Assembly: GCA_031292665.1 (NCBI GenBank)
Contig: JARLGR010000112.1
Coordinates: 1-37,158 of the forward strand
DNA from: Mycobacterium sp.
GTDB lineage: Bacteria; Actinomycetota; Actinomycetes; Mycobacteriales; Mycobacteriaceae
Reading direction: 5' to 3'
Length of the DNA: 37,158 bases
Shown: piece after piece, positions 30,718 through 37,158 of the stretch
Layout: each line of letters begins with the position of its first letter
How positions within the stretch are numbered: position 1 is the stretch's first letter
Notes under the pieces: model-generated
What the model was told of the DNA's origin: nothing
What the model saw: only the letters and a program-made list of their open reading frames with translations
Database searches by the model: none
Translations under genes and position numbers: made by a program

Positions 30718-30981
30718 TCAGTTCAGGTAGCCCTCGACCTCGTCGGGTGGACGGACCTCCGCCTCGCGCGGGTCACCGCCGCTGTCGCTTAGCGCCCGGC
30801 GCTGCCGCAGCAGGTCCCAGCATTGGTCGAGCTCGACCTCTAGCCGGCGGAGGCGGTCGTGCTCCTCTGACGTGTCGATGTCGCCGTGCTGAAGCTGGTC
30901 CCGCAGCGTTTTCTCCTCCGCGACCAGCTCGCGGATGTGTGCCAGCGTCTCGCTGTCGGTCGGTTTTGTGCCGTTGCCCAT
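30718..30981 (-). CDS. DUF2630 coiled-coil protein (Rv0898c-like)
   Basis: An 87-residue hydrophilic protein with helical coiled-coil pattern (ETLAHIRELVAEEKTLRDQL, RLRRLEVELDQCWDLLRQRRAL). It has the length known from M. tuberculosis. ATG at 30981 is preceded by GGAG at short distance. It lies directly before the FAD oxidoreductase and is probably cotranscribed. Function unknown. Confidence 0.88.
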   Translation of the reverse strand: MGNGTKPTDSETLAHIRELVAEEKTLRDQLQHGDIDTSEEHDRLRRLEVELDQCWDLLRQRRALSDSGGDPREAEVRPPDEVEGYLN

Positions 30982-31091
30982 TGCTCCAGTGTGCCCGACT
31001 CACGCGGTGGGGCGGGATCGACTCGGTAGGCTGCATATCGCCTGCCGGGCGGGAACAACTGCAGGGAAACTAAATGAGGGAGGGGGCGACA

Positions 31092-32063
31092 GTGAATTCA
31101 GGGGCCGGTTTGCGCCAATCGGACGCAAATGCCGACTCGGGGGGAGCTCCGGAGTTCTATCGAAGGTCGCTAGGCCTGCATTGGCTGATTGGATTGGTGG
31201 TTATTCCTCTGCTGATAGCGGGAATCGGCGACGGCGCGCTAGACCGGCCGCGGTCCGTCAACGGCCCGACCGGCGCGTTGCCGACGCTGTCGCCGCCGGG
31301 AAAAGCAGGTGGTCCGAAGTTGTTGTTGGCGTCGGTCTCAATTGTCCGCAACGGCAACAACATTACCCTCACGGGTGACTTGCCCGACGACTCCGCGAAA
31401 GCGGCGTTGATGAAGGCCCTCAACAACTCATTGCCTCCGGGCATGGACATCATCGACGAAATCCAGCTCAACCCCAATGTGGTCGCGCTTGATTTCTTCA
31501 ACGCTGGACCGGTTTTCAAGGACAGCGCGCCGATCGCCAATTTCACTCTCACGGTCAACGCGGACACCATCAGGTTGACGGGCGCTACGGAATCGCAAGG
31601 GCAGAAGGATGCGATCGACAGTGATGCCAAGCGCATCTGGTCGAATCTGGATGTCGTTGACCAGCTTACGGTTAACATTGCTCCACCGCCGCCGCCCGCG
31701 TGGTGCGCCAATCTGCAACCGGCGCTCAACGCTATGACCGGCGGGCCGATCGCATTTGGCAATGATGGATTCACCTTGACGCCGGCCGACGAGCAGATCT
31801 TGACCCAAGTGGCTGACAAACTCAAGGCTTGCCCATCGGCGCTTGCGGCCCTTAAAGGATACAACGACAATTCGGGCAACGAGGCCATGAACATCACGTT
31901 GAGCACCCAACGAGCCCAGACGGTCGCCGACTTCCTCACCGCCCATGGCGCAGCCGGCAACCAGATTGCCGTCAAGGGTTTCGGTTCCGTCGGCCCGGTC
32001 GCTCCCAATGACACCGCGGACGGTCGCGCCAAGAACCGCCGTGTCGAACTTGCTGTGAGCTGA
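31092..32063 (+). CDS. arfA: OmpA-family outer-membrane protein ArfA (OmpATb)
   Basis: A 323-residue envelope protein. A membrane helix (LIGLVVIPLLIAGIG, about 31-45) anchors it. A central domain with two BON-like repeats (NNITLTGDLPDDSAKAAL and ADTIRLTGATESQGQKDAI) follows, then a Pro linker and a C-terminal OmpA-like peptidoglycan-binding domain (about 210-323: IAFGNDGFTLTPADEQIL, GYNDNSGNE, GRAKNRRVEL). In M. tuberculosis the arfABC operon supports ammonia release and growth at acid pH. I prefer the GTG at 31092, preceded by GGGAGGGGG; an in-frame ATG 6 codons earlier is the alternative. Confidence 0.94.
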   Translation: MNSGAGLRQSDANADSGGAPEFYRRSLGLHWLIGLVVIPLLIAGIGDGALDRPRSVNGPTGALPTLSPPGKAGGPKLLLASVSIVRNGNNITLTGDLPDDSAKAALMKALNNSLPPGMDIIDEIQLNPNVVALDFFNAGPVFKDSAPIANFTLTVNADTIRLTGATESQGQKDAIDSDAKRIWSNLDVVDQLTVNIAPPPPPAWCANLQPALNAMTGGPIAFGNDGFTLTPADEQILTQVADKLKACPSALAALKGYNDNSGNEAMNITLSTQRAQTVADFLTAHGAAGNQIAVKGFGSVGPVAPNDTADGRAKNRRVELAVS

Positions 32064-32074
32064 GGAGATACAGC

Positions 32075-32227
32075 ATGGACTTTCTGATCCAGTGGCTGTG
32101 CTACCTGTTTGCTTTCGTGGTGGGCTCGGCCGTTGCCTGCATGATCGCCTCCGTTGCGATTAAACGCGGCGCCGACGAACATGATTCCGTGAACAAGAGC
32201 GGCCACGAGGTGGGCGAGGGACGATGA
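32075..32227 (+). CDS. arfB: Small membrane protein ArfB
   Basis: A 50-residue protein. It starts MDFLIQWLCYLF with a single membrane helix (about 4-28) and has a hydrophilic tail ending HEVGEGR. ATG at 32075 follows GAGGAGA at 32062-32068. The stop overlaps the arfC start (ATGA). Size and position match Rv0900, whose product is needed with ArfA for the acid response. Confidence 0.9.
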   Translation: MDFLIQWLCYLFAFVVGSAVACMIASVAIKRGADEHDSVNKSGHEVGEGR

Positions 32228-33132
32228 TCCACGTGCACTGGTGGCTGTTCGGCCTTGCCTTTGTCGTGGGCCTGGTGTTGACGCTCATGCTGATCATCCG
32301 ACCCGTGAAACGTCGCGCCGCGGCTAAGGTGGCGCAGAGTCAGCCGGGGTGGCCGACGACGGACGCTACGGCCACCGAGGAATTCTTCACGACCGCGACT
32401 CCGGTTGAAGACGAGTTGCCGCCGGCGGAGATCGAATTGCCGACGATCGAGATTCCCGCCGAAGAAGACTTCACGACGACCAGCACCGAACACGATGCGC
32501 CGACGACCACCATGGCGGCCGCGAAAGACTCCCCACCAAAGACTTCCTTCTTCGCAAGGCTGCTGCGGAAGAGGGCTCCGCGCCTCGGAGAGTCCCGGAC
32601 GGAAAAGGTCCCGGTGGCCGAGGAGTCGCCGACGGGGAAAATTCCGCCCGGGCAGGGTGGGCCCGTCAGGAAGGCCCCGCCCGGCAAGGGGGGGCCCGTC
32701 AGGAAGGCCCCGCCCGGCAAGGGGGGGCCCGTCAGGAAGGCCCCGCCCGGGCAGGGGGGGCCCGTCAGGAAGGCCCCGCCCGGCAAGGGGGGGCCCGTCA
32801 AGAAGGCTCCGCCAGCGAAGTTGTGGCCTGAGAAGCAAGCTCCGGCCTCCAGAGGTGCCCCGGCAAAAAAGGCTCCGACGGCCAAGGTGTCGCCCACCAA
32901 GAGGACCCGCAAGTTGCCCTTCGAGCCGTTCGGTCCGGGCTCCGCTCGTGCCACGCTGGATGGCGGCGGCCCGGCGGGATGGCTGGTGAAGGGCCGCACC
33001 GACACGAGGCTGTATTACACTCCCGACGATCCGACGTACGACCTGGTCGTCGCGCAGGTCTGGTTCAGGGACGAGCAATACGCGGCGAGGGCCCTCTTCA
33101 CGCCCTGGTGCAAAAGCTCACGGAAGCACTAG
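32224..33132 (+). CDS. arfC: ArfC, membrane protein with expanded basic Pro-rich repeats
   Basis: A 302-residue protein. An N-terminal membrane helix (about 5-23) is followed by an acidic Glu/Thr-rich region (about 45-100), a basic repeat region with PVRKAPPGKGG-type units (about 135-223), and a conserved C-terminal domain (about 245-302: GGPAGWLVKGRTDTRLYYTP, AQVWFRDEQYAARA) typical of mycobacterial proteins with this module. M. tuberculosis Rv0901 is 175 residues (from memory), so the middle is expanded here. The start overlaps arfB (ATGA); the stop shares CTAG with prrB. Confidence 0.9.
   Translation: MIHVHWWLFGLAFVVGLVLTLMLIIRPVKRRAAAKVAQSQPGWPTTDATATEEFFTTATPVEDELPPAEIELPTIEIPAEEDFTTTSTEHDAPTTTMAAAKDSPPKTSFFARLLRKRAPRLGESRTEKVPVAEESPTGKIPPGQGGPVRKAPPGKGGPVRKAPPGKGGPVRKAPPGQGGPVRKAPPGKGGPVKKAPPAKLWPEKQAPASRGAPAKKAPTAKVSPTKRTRKLPFEPFGPGSARATLDGGGPAGWLVKGRTDTRLYYTPDDPTYDLVVAQVWFRDEQYAARALFTPWCKSSRKH
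32662..32826 (+). repeat. 33-bp tandem repeat in arfC
   Basis: Four nearly identical 33-base units begin at 32662, 32695, 32728 and 32761, each encoding PVRKAPPG(K/Q)GG; a diverged fifth begins at 32794 (PVKKAPPAKLW). Weaker copies continue on both sides, from about 32629 to 32892. The unit preserves reading frame. Confidence 0.93.
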
Positions 33133-34469
33133 CTGGGGCCGGGGAGGCGCAGCACCAGCCGCGCACCCCCTAGCGGGCTGGTCTCCAGCGACGCCGTCCC
33201 GCCGTGCAACTGGGCTTGCTGGGCCACCAACGCCAGCCCGAGGCCTGACCCGGAGTGCGACGCCGTCGACCCGCGCGAGAACCGCTCGAACACGACGCGG
33301 CGCTCCTCTTCGGGCACCCCGCTGCCGTTGTCGTCGATGGCTATTTCGGCCCCGGCCCGCGAGCTGACGGCGGAGAGCTGGACCCGGGTGGCGCCGCCAT
33401 GTTTGACGGCGTTGGCGATGGCGTTGTCGACAGCCAGGCGCAACCCCGCGGGTAAACCGACGATGATGCAGGTCGGCGACGGCACCAGCGAGACATCGAG
33501 GTCGGGATAAACGCGCATGGCGTCGTGCGCGGCGCGGTCCAGCAGCTCGGTGATGTCGACCGGCACATGGTCGTCGGACGTCGATAGTTCGCCCTGGGCC
33601 AGCCGCTCCAGGGCGCTCAGGGTGGCCTCGATCCGCGATTGGGTCCGGATGACGTCGCTGAGCACTTCTTTGCGCTGTTCGTCGGGCATGTCCAGGGTGG
33701 ACAGCACTTCGAGGTTGGTGCGCATCGCGGTCAGAGGCGTGCGCAGCTCGTGTGACGACACGGCGGCGAAATCCCGCGCCGACGCGAGCGCCTCCTTGGT
33801 CCGGTTCTGCTCGTTCCAGATCCGCTGCAGCATGCCCCTCATCGCTTCGGCGATCTCGACGGCTTCGGTGGCTCCGTGCACTTCGACCCGCGGCGCCTCG
33901 TCTCCGGCTTCGATCGAACGGGTCTGCTGCGCGAGCTGTTTGAACGGCCGCACCGCGAATGCGGCCAGCAGCCAGGCGAATACGGCCGCCGCGCCGATAG
34001 CGAACCCACAGATCAGCAGGACGCGGCGATGCAGGTTGTTGGTCTCGGCGATGGTGGCGTCGTACGTAGCGCCCACCGCGAGTGACGACGGCTCCGGCCC
34101 GGGAATCTCCACCGTGCGCACCCGGTAGCGCACGCCGCCGACGTAGGTGTCGGCGTAGTCCACGTTCAGCTTGGGCAGCGTGACGTCGGAGTTGGACTTC
34201 ACCTGGTTGCCGCGGCGCACGGTCATGATGGCGTCGTTGTCGTTAGGCGAGCGGGGTATCTCATCAAGGCCGCGCGGCAGGAACGGGATCGCGAAGCCAG
34301 CGGCCTCGTCGAGGCGGCGGTCGAGCCGCTCTTTGCGGTCGTTGGTGATCCCGACCCAGACCACGGTGCCGACGATGAGCACCGGAATCGCGGCGCCGAT
34401 GGCCGTCGCGACCACCACCCGCGTCCGCAGCGAAGGCGTACGAGCGAAGATCCGCGACAAAACATTCAC
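33129..34469 (-). CDS. prrB: Sensor histidine kinase PrrB
   Basis: A 446-residue membrane histidine kinase of the PrrA/PrrB system, known in mycobacteria to be essential or near-essential and linked to respiration and nitrogen or acid response. Two membrane helices (about 18-40 and 150-172) flank an extracytoplasmic sensor. A HAMP domain follows (VRPFKQLAQQTRSIEAGDEAP), then the H-box SSHELRTPL with phospho-accepting His240, the N-box DNAIANAVKHGG, and G-boxes DDNGSGVP and SGSGLGLA. The GTG at 34469 gives the known length. Prr genes are 16 bases apart. Confidence 0.95.
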   Translation of the reverse strand: MNVLSRIFARTPSLRTRVVVATAIGAAIPVLIVGTVVWVGITNDRKERLDRRLDEAAGFAIPFLPRGLDEIPRSPNDNDAIMTVRRGNQVKSNSDVTLPKLNVDYADTYVGGVRYRVRTVEIPGPEPSSLAVGATYDATIAETNNLHRRVLLICGFAIGAAAVFAWLLAAFAVRPFKQLAQQTRSIEAGDEAPRVEVHGATEAVEIAEAMRGMLQRIWNEQNRTKEALASARDFAAVSSHELRTPLTAMRTNLEVLSTLDMPDEQRKEVLSDVIRTQSRIEATLSALERLAQGELSTSDDHVPVDITELLDRAAHDAMRVYPDLDVSLVPSPTCIIVGLPAGLRLAVDNAIANAVKHGGATRVQLSAVSSRAGAEIAIDDNGSGVPEEERRVVFERFSRGSTASHSGSGLGLALVAQQAQLHGGTASLETSPLGGARLVLRLPGPS

Positions 34470-34485
34470 GTTCGCGCCAACCCGG

Positions 34486-35187
34486 TCACTGCATCCGCAG
34501 CACGAATCCGACTCCGCGGACGGTGTGCAGCAGCCTGGGTCCCCCATTGGCCTCCAGCTTGCGCCGCAGGTACCCGATGAACACGTCGACGACGTTGGTG
34601 TCGGCGGCGAAGTCGTAGCCCCAGACCAGCTCCAGCAGCTGGGCGCGGGACAGCACCGCGGCCTTGTGCTCGGCCAGCACCGCGAGCAGGTCGAACTCCC
34701 GCTTGGTCAGGTCGACGTCGACGCCGTTGACCCGGGCCCGCCGGCCGGGGATGTCCACTTCCAGCTGGCCGACCGTGATGGTTTCTGACGAGGACGAGGC
34801 GGTGGCGCCGCGGCGACGCAGCAGCGCCTTCACCCGCGCGACGAGCTCGGCCAGCACGAACGGCTTGACCAGGTAATCGTCGGCGCCGGCCTCCAGCCCT
34901 GCCACCCGGTCGTCGACCGAGCTACGCGCGCTGAGCACGCAGACGGGGACGTCGTTGTCCATGGCCCGCAGCGCCGTGACGACGCTGACGCCGTCCAGCA
35001 CGGGCATGTTGATGTCGAGCACGATCGCGTCCGGCCGCGTCTCGGTGGCCCTGCGCAGCGCCTCCGCGCCGTCTACCGCCGTCGAGACCTCGAACCCGGA
35101 CAGGCGCAGGCCGCGCTCCAGCGAGGCGAGCACGTCCGAGTCGTCGTCGACAACCAAGACCCGCGGTGAGGTCGCTCCAGTGTCCAT
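34486..35187 (-). CDS. prrA: Response regulator PrrA (OmpR family)
   Basis: A 233-residue response regulator with a receiver domain (acidic pocket Asp14-Asp16, phospho-acceptor Asp58 in VLDINMP, conserved Lys in VKPF) and an OmpR-type winged helix (about 135-233: [45 protein letters not shown]). ATG at 35187. It precedes prrB on the minus strand. In M. tuberculosis PrrA is autoregulated. Confidence 0.96.
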   Translation of the reverse strand: MDTGATSPRVLVVDDDSDVLASLERGLRLSGFEVSTAVDGAEALRRATETRPDAIVLDINMPVLDGVSVVTALRAMDNDVPVCVLSARSSVDDRVAGLEAGADDYLVKPFVLAELVARVKALLRRRGATASSSSETITVGQLEVDIPGRRARVNGVDVDLTKREFDLLAVLAEHKAAVLSRAQLLELVWGYDFAADTNVVDVFIGYLRRKLEANGGPRLLHTVRGVGFVLRMQ

Positions 35188-35262
35188 GGCGCCATTTTGC
35201 CTGATTGTCGGCTATGGCGGTGGGAGGTCAGCCGTCAAGTCGCGGAAGATGTAGACGCCGGT

Positions 35263-35328
35263 GATACCGAGGTTCATGCCCTGACCGCCGGCGGGGCCGT
35301 GGACGTGGGCGGGCTCGCCGGCCAGGCT
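35263..35328 (-). pseudogene. Fragment of an FAD-dependent monooxygenase
   Basis: On the minus strand the stretch LAGEPAHVHGPAGGQGMNLGI matches the highly conserved FAD/substrate motif GDAAHVHxPxGGQGMNLGIQD of aromatic-hydroxylase (PheA/TfdB type) monooxygenases. Similarity begins and stops abruptly; nothing else of the enzyme is seen. This is a relic. Confidence 0.65.
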
Positions 35329-35487
35329 GAGCTGACCGCCACCCAGATCCTGGGTATGGCGTTGTGCCGTTTTGTGTTGCGGTTGCCGCCCGTCATCGAG
35401 ATGAGTCGCGACGAGATCGTCGAGTGGCTCGGCCCGACGATCCAGCGCTATCTCGGGTTGCCCGAGGGCACCGCCGCCCAGACATAA
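35329..35487 (+). pseudogene. 3' remnant of a TetR-family regulator
   Basis: The plus strand encodes AELTATQILGMALCRFVLRL, then PPVIEMSRDEIVEWLGPTIQRYL and a stop. This is the typical end of the TetR C-terminal ligand domain of actinobacterial regulators. The DNA-binding domain is absent; the upstream sequence instead belongs to the monooxygenase fragment on the other strand. It is a truncated relic. Confidence 0.65.
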
Positions 35488-35524
35488 GCTGCGGTCACGG
35501 CCCGCGGCGTGTCGTGTGCGTCGT

Positions 35525-37015
35525 TTATGTGTCGCGAGCGGGTCCCGGCAATCCGATGCGTCGATAGCGCCGTAAGCGGGCGGCCAGCCGTTCGTCCGAT
35601 GGTATTTCACGCAACGCGTGCACCTCGGCGGCGATGGCGCGCGACAGTCGCTGGGAGAACTCGGTCGGCTCGTCGGCGGCATCGGGATGCTCCGGCACGA
35701 TGACGTCGACGATCCCCGACGCCAGCAGGTCGGCCGACCGAATGCCCTGTGCAGCAGCCAGTTCGGCGGCGTGGTCGGTATCCCGGAAGACGATCGCGCT
35801 GGCGCCCTCCGGTGGTAGCGGCGCCAGCCAGCCGTGCAACGCGGCCAGTACCCGGTCGGCGGGCACCATCGCCAGCGCAGGTCCGCCGCTGCCCTGGCCC
35901 AGCAGAACCGACACCGTCGGAGTGTCCAGCGTGACCAGCTCGGCCAGGCACTGGGCGATCTGGCCTGCCAGCCCACCTTGCTCGGCTTCGGCCGACAGCG
36001 CGGGACCGGCGGTGTCGATCACCAGGACCAGCGGCAGGCGGAGTTCTGCGGCCAACGCCATGCCGCGCCGGGCCTCCCGCAGCGACGCGGGCCCGACGGT
36101 CCCGCCGCTCACCCGCTGCTGACCGAGGACGACCACCGGTTGGCCGGCGAACCTGGCCAGCGCCAGGAGCGTGGCCGCCGCTTCGCCCTGCCCGGTGCCC
36201 GACAGCAGCACGAGGTCGGTGGCGCCGTTCCGCAGCAGATGTCGGACTCCGGGCCGGTCGGGCCGCCGCGATGCCACCACCGAATCCCACGCCGGCACAT
36301 CGGGTATGGACCCGGATGGCTGCGGTGCCGGCAGTGGCCCGGGGGCGTCGGCGATGACGGTCAGCGCGCGGTCCAGCACCGGGCGCAGCTCGTCGAACGC
36401 GACGACGCCGTCGATGACGCCGTGCCGCTGCAGATTCTCGGCGGTCTGCCCCCCCTCGCGGAAGGGTTCGCCGTCCAGCCGCCGATACACCCGGGGGCCG
36501 AGGAACCCGATCAGGGCGCCCGGCTCGGCGACGGTGACATGGCCGAGCGACCCCCACGACGCGAACACCCCGCCGGTGGTCGGGTTTCGCAGGTAGACCA
36601 GATACGGCAGGTGCGCCTGCGTGTGGAGCCGGACTGCCGCGGCGATCTTCACCATCTGCAGGAACGCGACCGTGCCCTCCTGCATACGGGTGCCCCCGGA
36701 GCTCGGCGAGGCCAGCAGCGGCAGCCGCTCGGCCGTCGCGCGCTGCACGGCGGCGGTGATCCGTTCCGCCGCCGCCACCCCGATCGAGCCCCCGAGGAAG
36801 CCGAACTCGCAGACCACTACCGCGACCCGGCGCCCGAAGATGCGGCCCTCGCCGGTGAGCACCGACTCGTCCAGGCCGGTGGCGGCCCGGGCATCGGCCA
36901 GCTCCCGCGCGTAGGACGCGCTCACCGGCACCGCGAGCGGCTCACTGTCCCAGCGGACGAAGGAATCCTCGTCCAAGACCGCATCCCGCAGTTGACCAGC
37001 CGTGATACGACTCAC
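35525..37015 (-). CDS. accD3: Acyl-CoA carboxylase carboxyltransferase AccD3
   Basis: A 496-residue fused carboxyltransferase, transferring CO2 from biotin to acetyl- or other acyl-CoA. The N-terminal half is AccD-like (GGSIGVAAAERITAA, SPSSGGTRMQEGTVAFLQM) but without the zinc finger of E. coli AccD. The C-terminal half is AccA-like (GQQRVSGGTVGPASLREARRG, LGQGSGGPALAM, EGASAIVFRDTDHAAELA). The GTG at 37015 follows AGGAGA at 37026-37021. Its native upstream region appears to have been replaced by an IS110-type element whose transposase stop is 14 bases upstream. Confidence 0.94.
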   Translation of the reverse strand: MSRITAGQLRDAVLDEDSFVRWDSEPLAVPVSASYARELADARAATGLDESVLTGEGRIFGRRVAVVVCEFGFLGGSIGVAAAERITAAVQRATAERLPLLASPSSGGTRMQEGTVAFLQMVKIAAAVRLHTQAHLPYLVYLRNPTTGGVFASWGSLGHVTVAEPGALIGFLGPRVYRRLDGEPFREGGQTAENLQRHGVIDGVVAFDELRPVLDRALTVIADAPGPLPAPQPSGSIPDVPAWDSVVASRRPDRPGVRHLLRNGATDLVLLSGTGQGEAAATLLALARFAGQPVVVLGQQRVSGGTVGPASLREARRGMALAAELRLPLVLVIDTAGPALSAEAEQGGLAGQIAQCLAELVTLDTPTVSVLLGQGSGGPALAMVPADRVLAALHGWLAPLPPEGASAIVFRDTDHAAELAAAQGIRSADLLASGIVDVIVPEHPDAADEPTEFSQRLSRAIAAEVHALREIPSDERLAARLRRYRRIGLPGPARDT

Positions 37016-37029
37016 GTGTTTCTCCTATG

Positions 37030-37158
37030 TCAAGCCGCTGCCGGTTGGCAAGGCTGGATTCGGTTGTGGTGGTCGGTGTGGAGGTGGTGGAACACCACAC
37101 GGGCCAGGCGGCGTTTGAGGCAGCGCAGTGCCTCGGTCTTGGAATCGCCGGCATCGAT
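37030..37158 (-). mobile_element. IS110-family transposase, C-terminal end (partial)
   Basis: The minus strand encodes GDSKTEALRCLKRRLARVVF and a short tail ending PAAA before the TGA at 37032-37030; the frame is open to the right edge. The (K/R)EALRCLKRRLARVVY-type ending is characteristic of IS110/IS116/IS902 transposases, where it closes the C-terminal domain. Only the last 42 codons are in the window. IS110 elements lack long terminal inverted repeats, and the transposase ends near the element's right end, so the boundary is probably between 37016 and 37029. Confidence 0.72.

Noticed and set aside
32662..32826. CRISPR-like regular repeats
   Set aside because: Units are contiguous, in frame and have no unique spacers; they are coding tandem repeats of arfC.
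35197..35328. N-terminal part of the 96-codon plus-strand frame as a real TetR N-terminus
   Set aside because: No helix-turn-helix pattern; the opposite strand matches a monooxygenase motif instead, so only the last 50 codons look like TetR.
36942..37154. 70-codon minus-strand frame crossing the accD3 start
   Set aside because: The other frame of the same strand matches an IS110 transposase end, and this frame overlaps accD3 out of phase.

Overview
The window is high-GC actinobacterial DNA with GTG and TTG starts, ATGA/GTGA stop-start overlaps and several apparently leaderless promoters. Gene content and order follow the M. tuberculosis stretch Rv0861c to Rv0904c (comparison from memory). 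The PE/PPE genes known there (PE_PGRS15, PPE13) and several others are absent, while pdxH sits between citA and gltA2. I read it as a slow-growing non-tuberculous Mycobacterium chromosome; the species cannot be fixed from the window alone.

Layout. (1) 1-5.3 kb: an SCP2-type thiolase-like gene, a strong bidirectional terminator, then the XPB-type helicase ercc3 and a larger helicase-associated protein on the minus strand. (2) 5.3-10.2 kb: a molybdopterin cluster, moaC2-mog-moaE2 on plus and a YccF-family gene-moaA2-moaD2 on minus. Between the two halves lies rpfA (resuscitation-promoting factor) with a long leader holding a c-di-AMP (ydaO-type) riboswitch and a CRP-like site. (3) 10.3-15 kb: cspB, fadE10, a glutathione-transferase-like reductase, and a tandem universal stress protein. 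(4) 15-21.3 kb: a DUF2771 protein and MFS transporter, DUF3027, SRPBCC, small membrane proteins, a MarR regulator with an rRNA methyltransferase, and sepH. (5) 21.4-29.1 kb: serC; a diiron oxygenase next to fprB; citA, pdxH and gltA2. (6) 29.1-33.1 kb: an FAD oxidoreductase, a DUF2630 protein and the arfABC operon. (7) 33.1-37.2 kb: the prrA/prrB two-component system, a scar made of two gene fragments, accD3, and the 3' end of an IS110-type transposase running off the right edge.

Most of the window is conserved mycobacterial core. The points most worth a second look are: the apparent homology between the N-terminal domain of the XPB helicase and a domain in its neighbour, which also ends in a WYL-like domain; the layered control region of rpfA, including a possible aptamer/ribosome-binding-site pairing; an IS110 end lying only 14 bases from the accD3 start; a composite TetR/FAD-monooxygenase scar; a 33-bp tandem-repeat expansion in arfC; and an inverted repeat covering the likely leaderless promoter of pdxH.
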